In this document: positions 41,788 through 50,924 of the stretch, in pieces
How positions within the stretch are numbered: position 1 is the first letter of the stretch
Layout: each line of letters begins with the position of its first letter
Assembly (NCBI RefSeq): GCF_900114035.1
Contig: NZ_FORP01000010.1
Span: 62,001 to 126,000 of the forward strand
Reading direction: 5' to 3'
Source of the DNA: Amycolatopsis sacchari
GTDB lineage: Bacteria; Actinomycetota; Actinomycetes; Mycobacteriales; Pseudonocardiaceae
DNA length: 64,000 bases
The notes under the pieces: generated by a model
Seen by the model: the letters and a program-made list of their open reading frames with translations, nothing else
Told to the model about the DNA's origin: nothing
Database searches by the model: none
Translations under genes and position numbers: made by a program

Positions 41788-43086
41788 TTAACCCAGGTGA
41801 GCGAGTGGGCCGCTGGGGTTCGGCGGGGCGAGACAGCTGAGCGGGAAGTCCACGAGCGAGCAGGTCGCCGGCGCCTGCCCGAGCCGGTACCCCTCCGGCA
41901 CGCCCCCGTTCGCGATCACGTCCCGGTACGCGGGCACCGCGGCCGTCGGACGGCGGGTCAGCGAGGGGTCGGTCAGTGCGTCCACTGTGTACAGTCCGAA
42001 GCGGGGGCGGTAGCTGCCCCATTCGTAGTTGTCGGTGATGCTCCAGTAGTTGTAGCCGATGACGTTGATCCCGTCGGCCTTCGCGCGCTGCACCCAGAAG
42101 ATCGAGTCGCGCAACGCCGTCTCGCGTGTGTAGCCGTCCTCGCGCGGCTGGGCGTTGTCGGTCGGCATGCCGTTCTCCACGATGTACAACGGCAGGTTCG
42201 GGTACCGGTTCGCGTAGTACCGCAGCGCGTCGTAGATCCCCTCGGGCTGGAGCTTGATCTTCCACAGGTCCCCCGAGATCGCGTTGAGCGCAGTGAGGTT
42301 GTCCAGGCTCACGCCGTAGTAGTAGTCCAGGCCCACGAAGTCCAGCTTGTCCCGGATCTGGTCCATGACCACGAGGTCCGTCAGCGGGTTGAAGCCCGCG
42401 TAGAACGCCTGGTTGCTGGTGACCTTGGCGCCCGGGTCCAGGCGGTGGATGAGGTCGTACGCGCGACGGTGCGCCAGCACGACGTCCGCCTGCCACAACG
42501 GGATCTGCAACGGGTTGAGCGCGCCGATCTTCAGCTCCTGGCTCAGGAACGCGACGGGTTCGTTGAACGTCACCCACAGCACGTTCCGGTACCGCTGCAC
42601 GACCTTCTCGGTGAACGCGAGGAAATCGCCGACCGTGCGCGGGTCGGCGAAGCCACCGCGGTCGGCGACCCAGCCCGGGTACACCCAGTGGTTCAGGGTG
42701 ATCATCGGCGTCATCCCGGCGTCGCGGATGTGCCGCACGACGTCGTCGTAGTACGCCAGCTCCTGCTCGTCCCACACGCCGGGCCGCGGCTGTACGCGCG
42801 CCCACTCGACGCTGAACCGGAACGTGTTGACGCCCATGCCCGCGGCGAGCTGGATGTCCTCGGCGTAGCGGTGCCGGAAGTCGACGGCGTTGCCGTACGG
42901 GTCGACCTCACCGCTGCGCGCGACGTAGCGGGACCAGTTGCTGTCGGGCGCACTGCCTTCGGACTGGTACCCGGCGGTCGCCACGCCCCAGTAGAACGCG
43001 CGTGACCAGGCGGCGGCCTGCGCCGGCTGCCAGGCCAGCACCGTGAGAACGACGACGAGGACGACGGCGAGGCTCCGGCGCAACAT
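41788..43086 (-). CDS. Secreted family 1 glycoside hydrolase (beta-glucosidase-like)
   Basis: 432 residues. A Sec signal peptide (LAVVLVVVLTVLAW then AQAAA) opens the protein, unusual for GH1, which is mostly cytosolic. The acid/base glutamate is in VTFNEPVAFL and the nucleophile glutamate in LYIVENGMPT; FYWGVATAGYQSEGSAPD and FRFSVEWARV fit the family start. The product should cleave beta-linked sugars outside the cell. Upstream it faces the CutA gene on the same strand. No sugar transporter is adjacent. Confidence 0.93.
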   Translation of the reverse strand: MLRRSLAVVLVVVLTVLAWQPAQAAAWSRAFYWGVATAGYQSEGSAPDSNWSRYVARSGEVDPYGNAVDFRHRYAEDIQLAAGMGVNTFRFSVEWARVQPRPGVWDEQELAYYDDVVRHIRDAGMTPMITLNHWVYPGWVADRGGFADPRTVGDFLAFTEKVVQRYRNVLWVTFNEPVAFLSQELKIGALNPLQIPLWQADVVLAHRRAYDLIHRLDPGAKVTSNQAFYAGFNPLTDLVVMDQIRDKLDFVGLDYYYGVSLDNLTALNAISGDLWKIKLQPEGIYDALRYYANRYPNLPLYIVENGMPTDNAQPREDGYTRETALRDSIFWVQRAKADGINVIGYNYWSITDNYEWGSYRPRFGLYTVDALTDPSLTRRPTAAVPAYRDVIANGGVPEGYRLGQAPATCSLVDFPLSCLAPPNPSGPLAHLG

Positions 43087-43126
43087 GCGAAAGAAATTTA
43101 CGTTCGCCGTACGGCCCCGTCAATCG

Positions 43127-43441
43127 TCACCGTGTTTCCGCGATCACCCAGCGCAAGTACTCGGTGCTCCCGCCTTCGATGGGCGTCGCGATGACCTCCG
43201 GGGTGTCGTAGCTGTGCACGTCCTCCAGCAGGGACACGAGCGGCGCCACCCGGTCCGCCGCCGTCTTGATCTCCACCCGCCACTCGGGTTCGGTCTGGAC
43301 TTCGCCCTCCCAGCGGTACACGCTGGTGATGGGCACGATCTGCGCGCAGGCGCCCAGTTTCGCCTCGACCGCACGCGCGGCCAGCTCCCGCGCGGAGTCC
43401 TCGCTGTCGGTGGTGGTCGTGACGACGACGTGCTCGGCCAT
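43127..43441 (-). CDS. cutA: Divalent-cation tolerance protein CutA
   Basis: 104 residues, full length for the family. The CutA pattern VVVTTTTDSEDSARELAARA, LGACAQIVPITSVYRWEGEV and TPEVIATPIEGGSTEYLRWV is intact. It forms small trimers linked to copper tolerance in E. coli. The gene overlaps nothing; the open frame extends upstream to 43597 but the first ATG with a normal N-terminus is at 43441. It lies on the same strand as the GH1 gene 40 bases further. Confidence 0.95.
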   Translation of the reverse strand: MAEHVVVTTTTDSEDSARELAARAVEAKLGACAQIVPITSVYRWEGEVQTEPEWRVEIKTAADRVAPLVSLLEDVHSYDTPEVIATPIEGGSTEYLRWVIAETR

Positions 43442-43565
43442 GCGCCCCAGCGTAGGACCACGCCCACCCGCCGCCCGGCCCGTTCGCCCCGCCCTCGTGC
43501 GGCAGCGCCGCGGCTCCTGGCGGATATCCGTGTGAACGGGCACCTGAACGGGTACCCAGGATCTC

Positions 43566-44588
43566 ATGCGATTAGGCGTGCTCGACATCGGTTCCAACTG
43601 CGCTCAGCTACAGGTGGTGGACGCGAGCCCCGGCGCGCCTCCGCTGCCCGCGCTGGCGGTCAAGGAACCGACGCGCCTGGCGGAGCTGATCGAGGCGGAC
43701 GGCTCGCTGTCGGAGGAGGGCGTGCACCGCGCCGTCGAGGCGGTCGACGCGACGCTGGCCGCGGCGCGAAGACACTGCGTGGAGCAGCTGTTCCTGTTCG
43801 CCACCTCGGCCATCCGGGACGCCACGAACCGCGACGAGATCCTCGACCGCATCGAGCACCGCACGGGCGTGCGCCCGCAGTACCTCACCGGTGAGGACGA
43901 AGCCCGCCTCACCTACGTCGCCGCGCACCGCTGGTACGGCTGGTCCGCCGGCCGCATCCTGCTGTTCGACATCGGCGGCGGCTCGCTGGAGATCGCGCTC
44001 GGCCGTGACGCCGAACCCGACCTGACGCTGTCCCTCCCGCTCGGCGCCGGCCGCCTGACCCGCCAGTTCCTGCTCGACGACCCGCCGTCGCGGCGGCAGG
44101 TCAAGGACATGCAGCGGCACGTGCGCGACATGCTGCGCGAGGTCGCCGACCGGCTGCGCTGGGAGGGCGCGCCTTCCCGCGCCGTCGGCACGTCGAAGAC
44201 GTTCAAGCAGCTGGCCCGCCTCGCCGGGGCCGCCCCACAGCGCAAGGGTCCATTCGTGCGCCGCACGCTCCGGCAGGACTCGCTGGACCACTGGATCCCG
44301 CGCCTCGCCGACCTCCGCGCGGCGGAACGCGCCCGCCTGCGCGGGGTTTCCGCGTCGCGGGCACGGCAGATCCTCGCGGGCGCGATCGTGGCGAAGGCGA
44401 CGATGAGCGCGCTCGACATCCGCGAGGTCGACATCTGCCCGTGGGCGCTGCGCGAGGGGATCATGCTGCACCACCTCGCGAGCCTGCAGGTGCACGAGGA
44501 GACCCTGCCGCTGGAGACGATCAAAGCGGTGAACCCGTCACGGGACGCCGCGGTGCTGCGGCCGGTGCCGGACCGCCTGAACGCCTGA
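43566..44588 (+). CDS. Ppx/GppA family exopolyphosphatase/pppGpp phosphohydrolase
   Basis: 340 residues, the short actinobacterial form. The ASKHA phosphate-1 loop is LGVLDIGSNCAQLQVVDAS, the central motif is ILLFDIGGGSLEIALG, and the E-x-x-x-x-x-T-G-E-x-E motif appears as GVRPQYLTGEDEARL. An ASRARQILAGAIVAKATMSAL segment closes the fold. It would act on polyphosphate or pppGpp in the cytosol. Actinomycetes usually carry two such paralogues; which one this is cannot be told. Confidence 0.92.
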   Translation: MRLGVLDIGSNCAQLQVVDASPGAPPLPALAVKEPTRLAELIEADGSLSEEGVHRAVEAVDATLAAARRHCVEQLFLFATSAIRDATNRDEILDRIEHRTGVRPQYLTGEDEARLTYVAAHRWYGWSAGRILLFDIGGGSLEIALGRDAEPDLTLSLPLGAGRLTRQFLLDDPPSRRQVKDMQRHVRDMLREVADRLRWEGAPSRAVGTSKTFKQLARLAGAAPQRKGPFVRRTLRQDSLDHWIPRLADLRAAERARLRGVSASRARQILAGAIVAKATMSALDIREVDICPWALREGIMLHHLASLQVHEETLPLETIKAVNPSRDAAVLRPVPDRLNA

Positions 44589-44655
44589 CGAGGTGTCACC
44601 GCCTCACCCCGGGGGTAGCCGAACTCGGAACCCAGGGACAGCGTGAGGAGGCACC

Positions 44656-46443
44656 ATGGCCGAGACGGTTGGCGACTACCTGCTGCGGCGGTTGCGTGAG
44701 TGGGGTGTGGAGCAGGTTTTCGCCTACCCGGGTGATGGGATCAACGGCATCGTGGCCTCGTTCGGTAAGGCGGACAACCAGCCGCGGTTCGTGCAGGCCC
44801 GGCATGAGGAGATGGCGGCGTTCGAAGCGGTCGGGTACGCGAAGTTCTCCGGCCAGGTCGGGGTGTGCATGGCCACCTCGGGGCCGGGGGCGATCCACCT
44901 GCTCAACGGCCTGTATGACGCCAAGTTGGACCACGTGCCGGTGGTCGCGATCGTGGGGCAGACCGCGCGGTCGGCGATGGGGGGTTCCTATCAGCAGGAG
45001 GTGGACCTCCAAGCGCTGTACAAGGACGTCGCCAGTGAGTATCTGGTCGAGGTGAACGTCGCCGAGCAGTTGCCCAACGCGCTGGACCGGGCGATCCGCA
45101 CCGCGCTGGCCAAACGCGCCCCGACGGCGGTGATCATCCCGAACGACCTGCAGGAGTCGCCGTACTCGCCGCCGGAGCACGCGTTCAAACAGGTGCCTTC
45201 CAGTGCGCCGGGGTGGCCGCATCCGGTGACGATCCCGCCGGAGGACGAGCTGGCCCGCGCGGCCGAGATCCTCAACGCCGGCCAGAAGGTCGCCATCTTG
45301 GTGGGGCAGGGCGCGCGCAACGCCGCGGCGGAGGTGCGCAAACTCGCCGAGGTCACCGGGGCGGGGGTGGCGAAGGCGTTGCTGGGTAAGGATGTGCTGC
45401 CCGACGACCTGCCCTATGTCACCGGGTCGATCGGGTTGTTGGGCACTCGCCCGTCGTATGAGCTGATGCGGGACTGCGACACCCTGCTGATCGTGGGCTC
45501 GAACTTCCCGTATTCGCAGTTCCTGCCCGAGTACGGGAAAGCGCGGGGGGTGCAGATCGATCTGGACGGGTCGATGATCGGGATGCGGTATCCGACGGAG
45601 GTGAACCTGGTCGGTGAGGCGCAGGGCACGCTGCGGGCGTTGCTGCCGATGCTCACCCGCAAGCAAGACCGCTCCTGGCGGCAGACGGTCGAGAAGAATG
45701 TGGCCGATTGGTGGGCGACGGTGGAGCAGCAGGCGATGCTGGAGGCGAAGCCGGTCAACCCGATGCGGATCGTGCACGAGCTGTCCCAGCGGTTGCCGGA
45801 GGACGCGATCATCACCGCCGACTCCGGGTCCTCCACCAACTGGTACGCCCGCAACCTGAAGATCCGGGGCCGGGTGCGGGGGTCGCTGTCGGGGACGCTG
45901 GCGACGATGGGGCCGGGGGTGCCGTATGCGATCGGGGCGAAGTTCGCCTGCCCGGACCGGCCGGTGATCGCCCTGGTCGGGGACGGGGCGATGCAGATGA
46001 ACGGGCTGGCCGAGCTGATCACGATCGCCCGCTACCGCGAGTTGTGGGCCGACCCGCGGCTGGTGGTGTGCGTGTTCCACAACAACGACCTCAACCAGGT
46101 CACCTGGGAACTGCGCGCGATGGGCGGAGCACCCAAGTTCGAGGAATCCCAGTCCCTGCCCGACGTGAACTACGCCGAGATCGCCCGCTCACTGGGCTTC
46201 GAGGGCGTCTCGGTCGACTCTCCGGACCAACTCGGCCCCGCGTGGGACCGGGTGCTGGCGGCCGACCGGCCCGCGGTGCTCGACGTGCGGTGCGACCCCG
46301 AAGTCCCGCCGATCCCACCCCACGCGACGTTCGAGCAGATGAAATCCGCCGCCGAAGCCGTCCTCAAAGGCGACCCCAACGCCTGGCACCTCATGGCACA
46401 AGGACTCAAAACCAAAGCACAGGAACTCCTGCCGTCCCGCTGA
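44656..46443 (+). CDS. Thiamine-diphosphate-dependent pyruvate oxidase/decarboxylase-like enzyme
   Basis: 595 residues, full length. The N-terminal pyrimidine-binding domain has FAYPGDGINGI and the activating glutamate in RHEEMAAFEAVGYAKFSG; the C-terminal PP domain has VALVGDGAMQMNG and HNNDLNQVTWE. These mark POXB/acetolactate synthase-like enzymes; PoxB-type is more likely than acetolactate synthase because there is no small subunit nearby. Good GAGGAGG site before ATG. A 15-bp terminator follows. Exact substrate is unclear. Confidence 0.9.
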   Translation: MAETVGDYLLRRLREWGVEQVFAYPGDGINGIVASFGKADNQPRFVQARHEEMAAFEAVGYAKFSGQVGVCMATSGPGAIHLLNGLYDAKLDHVPVVAIVGQTARSAMGGSYQQEVDLQALYKDVASEYLVEVNVAEQLPNALDRAIRTALAKRAPTAVIIPNDLQESPYSPPEHAFKQVPSSAPGWPHPVTIPPEDELARAAEILNAGQKVAILVGQGARNAAAEVRKLAEVTGAGVAKALLGKDVLPDDLPYVTGSIGLLGTRPSYELMRDCDTLLIVGSNFPYSQFLPEYGKARGVQIDLDGSMIGMRYPTEVNLVGEAQGTLRALLPMLTRKQDRSWRQTVEKNVADWWATVEQQAMLEAKPVNPMRIVHELSQRLPEDAIITADSGSSTNWYARNLKIRGRVRGSLSGTLATMGPGVPYAIGAKFACPDRPVIALVGDGAMQMNGLAELITIARYRELWADPRLVVCVFHNNDLNQVTWELRAMGGAPKFEESQSLPDVNYAEIARSLGFEGVSVDSPDQLGPAWDRVLAADRPAVLDVRCDPEVPPIPPHATFEQMKSAAEAVLKGDPNAWHLMAQGLKTKAQELLPSR

Positions 46444-46455
46444 TCGCACCGCACT

Positions 46456-46488
46456 GAGGGCCCTCTTCCCGCCGGGAAGGGGGCCCTC
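46456..46488 (+). terminator. Intrinsic terminator after TPP enzyme gene
   Basis: A 15-bp stem (GAGGGCCCTCTTCCC paired with GGGAAGGGGGCCCTC, one T-G wobble) with loop GCC, 12 bases after the stop. Confidence 0.88.
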
Positions 46489-46522
46489 GCCATTGACTCG
46501 CCCGGCTGGATGTTCCTAGGCT

Positions 46523-46557
46523 GTCTTCATATCGAGTCACTGTCTACATATGAAGAC
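46523..46557. promoter_or_regulatory. Candidate IclR operator before glucarate operon
   Basis: A perfect 10-bp inverted repeat GTCTTCATAT with complement, arms 15 bases apart, sits just before the operon start, the right arm ending six bases before the first ATG. The AT-rich TCATAT/ATATGA core stands out from the GC-rich surroundings. The IclR-type regulator gene at 50148 is the natural candidate to bind it. Confidence 0.7.
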
Positions 46558-46563
46558 GAGCTG

Positions 46564-47490
46564 ATGAGCAGACCGCACGAAACCGCAGAACTGCTCCGGA
46601 GCCGCATGGCCGCCGGAGTGCTCTCGTTCCCCCTGACCCCGTTCACCGAAGGCGGCGAGCTGGCCCCGGACGCGTTCCGCACCTACCTCCGCACGCAGCT
46701 CGCGGCGGATCCCGCCGCCGTGTTCGTCGCGTGCGGCACCGGTGAGTTCTTCTCGTTGACGCTGGACGAGTACGCCGAGGTCGTGCGCATCGCCGTCGAG
46801 GAGACCGCGCACCGTGTCCCGGTCATCGCCGGCGTCGGCTACGGCTGGGCGATCGCCGCGCAGTACGCCGCCCGCGCCGAGGAGGCGGGCGCGGACGGTG
46901 CCCTCCTGCTGCCGCACTACCTCGTGAAGGCACCCGTCGACGGCCTGGTCGAGCAGGTGCGCAAGGTCGCCGAGGCCACCTCGCTGCCACTCATCGCATA
47001 CCAGCGCGACTACGTCACTTTCACCGCGGCGTCCGTCGCACAGCTGGCGAAGATCCCCGGGGTCATCGGCCTCAAGGACGGGCACGGCGACCTCGACCAG
47101 CTGCAGCGCCTCAAGCTCGCCGCCCCGGAGGACTTCCTGTTCTTCAACGGTGTCGCGACCGCCGAGATGCAGGCTCGCGCGTACTCCGCGATCGGCATCC
47201 CCGCGTATTCGTCCGCTGTGCACGCGTTCGCACCGGAGATCTCGAAGGCGTTCTTCACCGCGTTGCACGCCGGTGACCAGTCGCGTGTGGACGAGCTGCT
47301 GCGGCACTTCTACCAGCCGTTCGTCGAGCTGCGTGACCACCGCCCCGGCTACGCGGTGTCGCTGGTCAAGGCCGCGGCCCGGCTGCGCGACCTGCCTGTC
47401 GGCCCGGTGCGCGCGCCGCTGACCGATCCCACCCCGGAAGAGCTGACCACCCTGAAAGCCCTGCTGGCCACCGGCCTCGACCTGGTCTGA
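46564..47490 (+). CDS. kdgD: 5-dehydro-4-deoxyglucarate dehydratase (KdgD)
   Basis: 308 residues, DapA-fold. SFPLTPFTEGGELAPDAF opens the barrel, FVACGTGEFFSLTLDEY is the substrate motif, YQRDYVTF places the tyrosine, and GLKDGHGDLDQL carries the Schiff-base lysine. It dehydrates and decarboxylates 5-keto-4-deoxyglucarate to alpha-ketoglutarate semialdehyde. It is first in an operon with glucarate dehydratase, a transporter and an IclR regulator, which settles the substrate. ATG at 46564 is used; in-frame codons upstream overlap the candidate operator. Confidence 0.93.
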   Translation: MSRPHETAELLRSRMAAGVLSFPLTPFTEGGELAPDAFRTYLRTQLAADPAAVFVACGTGEFFSLTLDEYAEVVRIAVEETAHRVPVIAGVGYGWAIAAQYAARAEEAGADGALLLPHYLVKAPVDGLVEQVRKVAEATSLPLIAYQRDYVTFTAASVAQLAKIPGVIGLKDGHGDLDQLQRLKLAAPEDFLFFNGVATAEMQARAYSAIGIPAYSSAVHAFAPEISKAFFTALHAGDQSRVDELLRHFYQPFVELRDHRPGYAVSLVKAAARLRDLPVGPVRAPLTDPTPEELTTLKALLATGLDLV

Positions 47491-47501
47491 GGAGGACACA
47501 G

Positions 47502-48782
47502 TTGTCCCGCATCGCGGAAGTACGCGTCACGCCCATCCTGATCGCCGACCCGCCCCTGCTGAACCTGCAGGGCGTACACCAGCCGTATACACCTCGCACG
47601 ATCGTCGAGGTGATCACCGAAAGCGGCGCGGTCGGCCTCGGTGAGACCTACGGCGACACCGACTACCTCAAGCTCGCCGAAGCCTTCGCGCCGCAGCTCA
47701 GGGGCGCCGAACTCGTTGTGAACAACCTGCATACAGCCGTTACACAATGTTTGGAACGCGTCGGAGCCGAGCGGGTGGACAACACCGTGCAGGCCGAAGG
47801 GCTGCGCGGCAGCCGGACGATGGGGAAGATCGCCTCCAGCGTCGCGTCGGCGTTCGAAGTCGCGATCTGGGACGCGCTCGGGCACGAGCTGGACCTGCCC
47901 GTGCACGCGCTGCTGGGCGGCAAGGTGCGCGACGCGGTCGAGTACAGCGCGTACCTGTTCTACCGCTGGGCCGAGCACCCGGAGCCGGACGAGCCCAAGG
48001 ACGACTGGGGCTCCGCGCTCGACCCGGACGGTGTCGTGGCGCAGGCCAAGCGCATGGCCGAGGACTACGGCTTCAGCTCGTTCAAGCTCAAGGGTGGCGT
48101 CTTCGAGCCGAAGCAGGAGGTCGCCGCCGCGCGTGCGCTCGCGGAGGCCTTCCCCGGGCAGCCGGTGCGGCTCGACCCGAACGGCGCTTGGTCGGTCGCG
48201 ACCAGTCTGGAAGTGGCGGCCGCGCTGGAGGACGTCCTCGAATACCTCGAAGACCCGACGACCGGCACCGCGAACATGGCCGAGGTCGCCCGGCACACGT
48301 CGCTCCCGCTGGCCACGAACATGTGTGTGACCGCGTTCGACGAGATCCCCGAGGCGTTCAAGACCGACGCGGTGCAGGTCGTGCTCTCCGACCACCACTA
48401 CTGGGGCGGCCTGCGGGCGACGCAGGACCTCGCCGCGGTGTGCCGGACCTTCGGCGTCGGCGTCTCCATGCACTCCAACACGCACCTCGGCATCAGCCTC
48501 GCCGCGATGACCCAGGTGGCCGCGACGATCCCGGACCTGCGCTACGCGTGCGACACCCACCGGCCGTGGCAGACCGAAGACGTGATCACGCAGCCGCACA
48601 CGTTCTCCGGCGGCAAGATCAGCGTGCCGGACACCCCGGGCCTCGGCGTGGAACTCGACCGCGACGCCCTCGCGAAACTGCACCAGCGCTGGCAGGAGAG
48701 CGATGTGCGCCGCCGGGACGACGCCGCCGCGATGCGCCGCGTGCACCCCGACTTCACCGCGCCGAAGTTCCCCCGCTGGTAA
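47502..48782 (+). CDS. gudD: Glucarate dehydratase (enolase superfamily)
   Basis: 426 residues from TTG with GGAGGA five bases upstream. Catalytic elements of the mandelate-racemase/glucarate branch are visible: SSFKLKGG with the KxK pair, RLDPNGAW, LEDPTTGTANM (metal glutamate), and SMHSNTHLGISLA with the catalytic histidine. It removes water from D-glucarate to 5-keto-4-deoxyglucarate, the substrate of KdgD just upstream. Eleven bases separate the two genes. Confidence 0.94.
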   Translation: MSRIAEVRVTPILIADPPLLNLQGVHQPYTPRTIVEVITESGAVGLGETYGDTDYLKLAEAFAPQLRGAELVVNNLHTAVTQCLERVGAERVDNTVQAEGLRGSRTMGKIASSVASAFEVAIWDALGHELDLPVHALLGGKVRDAVEYSAYLFYRWAEHPEPDEPKDDWGSALDPDGVVAQAKRMAEDYGFSSFKLKGGVFEPKQEVAAARALAEAFPGQPVRLDPNGAWSVATSLEVAAALEDVLEYLEDPTTGTANMAEVARHTSLPLATNMCVTAFDEIPEAFKTDAVQVVLSDHHYWGGLRATQDLAAVCRTFGVGVSMHSNTHLGISLAAMTQVAATIPDLRYACDTHRPWQTEDVITQPHTFSGGKISVPDTPGLGVELDRDALAKLHQRWQESDVRRRDDAAAMRRVHPDFTAPKFPRW

Positions 48783-48812
48783 CGGCTTCCCCGAGAGAGA
48801 CCGGAGACGTCG

Positions 48813-50135
48813 ATGACGCTGTCTTCCGAAAACCCCGCCTACCGCAGCGCGGTCAAGAAGTTCTTCCGCCGCATGCTGCCGCTGGTGGTGTTCATGCTGG
48901 TGATCAACCAGATGGACCGCACCAACGTCGGGTTCGTCCAGACCCACTTCAAGACCGATCTGGGCATCGGCGCCGCGGCCTTCGGGCTCGGCGCTGGGCT
49001 GTTCTTCGTCGGCTACGCGATCTTCGAGGTGCCGAGCAACATGCTGCTCGAACGCTTCGGTGCCCGCGTGTGGCTGACGCGCATCATGATCACGTGGGGC
49101 GTGGTGGTCGCCGCGACCGCGTTCACCAGCAACGCCACCACGTTCTACCTCCTGCGGTTCCTGCTCGGCGTCGCGGAGGCCGGGTTCTTCCCCGGGGTCA
49201 TCTACTACTTCACGAAGTGGCTCCCCAACGCCGAACGCGGTCGCGCGACGGCGATCTTCCTCGGCGGTTCCGCGTCGGCGTACATCGTGACCGGGCCGAT
49301 CAGCGGAGCGCTGCTGGAGATGCACGGCCTCGGCGGCATCGCCGGCTGGAAGTGGATGTTCCTGCTGGAAGGCGGGTTCTCCGTCGTGATCGGCATCGTG
49401 GCCGGGTTCTTCCTGGTCTCGCGCGTGAAGGACGCGAAGTGGCTGACCGACGAGGAGAAGTCGGCGCTGAGCGCGGCGATCGAACGCGACGAAGCCGTCC
49501 GCAGCGACAAGAAGACCGCGAGCGTGCCGCGGTGGAAGCTCGTCACGAACCCGCAGGTGTTGTTGCTGTGCTGGCTGTTCTTCGCGATGTCGCTGACCGG
49601 GTACGCGATCACGTTCTGGCTGCCCAGCATCGTGAAGAAGATCCCGGACACGTCGGACTTCATGGTCGGCCTGCTCTCGGCGATCCCGTGGATCTGCGCG
49701 ATCGTCGCGATGTACACGCTCGCCTGGTACACCGACCGCACGGGCAAACGGCGGCCGTGGGTCGCGGTCGGGCTCGTACTGGGTGCGGCGGGCACGTTCC
49801 TGGCGACCGTCGGGCCGCCGTGGTTCGCGCTGGTCGCGTTGTGCCTCGGCGCGACGGGCTTCAAGTGCGCGGCGTCGGCGTTCTGGCCGCTGGCCCAGCA
49901 CAGCCTCGACCTGAAGATCGCCGCCGCGGGCATCGCGTTGATCAACTCCCTCGGCAACCTGGGCGGGTTCGTCGGCCCGACCGTCGTCGGTGCCGTGGAG
50001 GAGAGCACCGGCAGCACCGCGGGCGGGCTGTACGCGCTGTCGATCGTCTCCGTGCTGGCCGCGGGCACGGTCTTCCTGGTGCGGGCCCGGCACGTGCCCG
50101 CGCGCTCGCGGGTCACCGCGCCCGTGGTCCAGTGA
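48813..50135 (+). CDS. MFS sugar-acid transporter (GudP/anion:cation symporter family)
   Basis: 440 residues, about twelve transmembrane segments. The family start INQMDRTNVGFVQTHFKTDL, GYAIFEVPSNMLLERFGARV and EAGFFPGVIYYFTKWLPNAE are diagnostic of the ACS family that imports glucarate, galactarate and hexonates. It lies 30 bases after gudD with GGAGACG ahead of ATG, so it supplies D-glucarate to the pathway. Its stop is 12 bases before the IclR gene. Confidence 0.94.
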   Translation: MTLSSENPAYRSAVKKFFRRMLPLVVFMLVINQMDRTNVGFVQTHFKTDLGIGAAAFGLGAGLFFVGYAIFEVPSNMLLERFGARVWLTRIMITWGVVVAATAFTSNATTFYLLRFLLGVAEAGFFPGVIYYFTKWLPNAERGRATAIFLGGSASAYIVTGPISGALLEMHGLGGIAGWKWMFLLEGGFSVVIGIVAGFFLVSRVKDAKWLTDEEKSALSAAIERDEAVRSDKKTASVPRWKLVTNPQVLLLCWLFFAMSLTGYAITFWLPSIVKKIPDTSDFMVGLLSAIPWICAIVAMYTLAWYTDRTGKRRPWVAVGLVLGAAGTFLATVGPPWFALVALCLGATGFKCAASAFWPLAQHSLDLKIAAAGIALINSLGNLGGFVGPTVVGAVEESTGSTAGGLYALSIVSVLAAGTVFLVRARHVPARSRVTAPVVQ

Positions 50136-50147
50136 GAAGATGCGTGC

Positions 50148-50924
50148 ATGCCTGAGCAGCAGAAGGGCGTGCGCGATGTGAAGTCGGCCGCGCGCACCGT
50201 CGAGGTTCTCGAGGTACTCGGGAGCCTCGACGGTCAGCCGATGAGCCTGCGGCAGCTCGCCGAGCGCATGGACGTGCCGCGCAGCAGCCTGTACGCCCTG
50301 CTGCAGACCCTGGTGAACCGCGGCTGGGTGCGCACCGACCCCACGGGTTCGCTGTACACGATCGGTGTGCGGGCGTTGCTCGTCGGCACCTCCTACATCG
50401 ACGGCGACCAACGGCTGGCCGCGGCGAAACCGCACCTGGAGGACCTGGGCGAGAAGGTCGGCGAGACGGTGCACTTCGCCCGGCTCGACGGCTCGGACAT
50501 CGTGTACCTGGCAACCCGCGAGTCGCGGCACTACCTGCGTCCGTTCAGCCGCGTCGGCCGCCGCCTCCCCGCGTACATCACGTCCCTGGGCAAGGCGATC
50601 CTGGCGGAGCGGCCCGACGAGGAGGTCGAAAAGCTCCTCCCGCCGGAGATGCCCGCGTTGACCGAACACACCCTCGACCGGCCGGGGCTGCTCGCGGACC
50701 TGGTGGGCGTGCGGGAGCGTGGTTACGCGATCGACAACGAGGAGGGCACGGTCGGCCTGCGCTGTTTCGGCATGGCGCTGCGGTACGAGACGCCGGTGCT
50801 CGACGCGATCAGCTGCTCCGTACCCATCGCCCGCCTGACCCCCGCGACGGAGCAGTCGATCCTCGACGCGCTCGCCGAGGCCCGCACGGCCATCGAACGC
50901 GCGGTCCGCTCAGCGGCCTGGTGA
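50148..50924 (+). CDS. IclR family regulator of the glucarate operon
   Basis: 258 residues. The winged HTH reads MSLRQLAERMDVPRSSLYAL then LQTLVNRGWVRTD; the GAF-like ligand domain follows with TVHFARLDGSDIVYLATRES and the closing AVRSA. IclR-family members typically regulate hexuronate and hexarate catabolism. It is the last gene of the operon and probably senses glucarate or a keto-deoxy intermediate at the inverted repeat before kdgD. Overlaps the convergent CoA-transferase gene by 15 bases. Confidence 0.92.
   Translation: MPEQQKGVRDVKSAARTVEVLEVLGSLDGQPMSLRQLAERMDVPRSSLYALLQTLVNRGWVRTDPTGSLYTIGVRALLVGTSYIDGDQRLAAAKPHLEDLGEKVGETVHFARLDGSDIVYLATRESRHYLRPFSRVGRRLPAYITSLGKAILAERPDEEVEKLLPPEMPALTEHTLDRPGLLADLVGVRERGYAIDNEEGTVGLRCFGMALRYETPVLDAISCSVPIARLTPATEQSILDALAEARTAIERAVRSAAW

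Noticed and set aside
47349..50669. 1106-residue open frame on the minus strand
   Set aside because: Antisense to four well-recognised glucarate genes, low complexity, no start signal.
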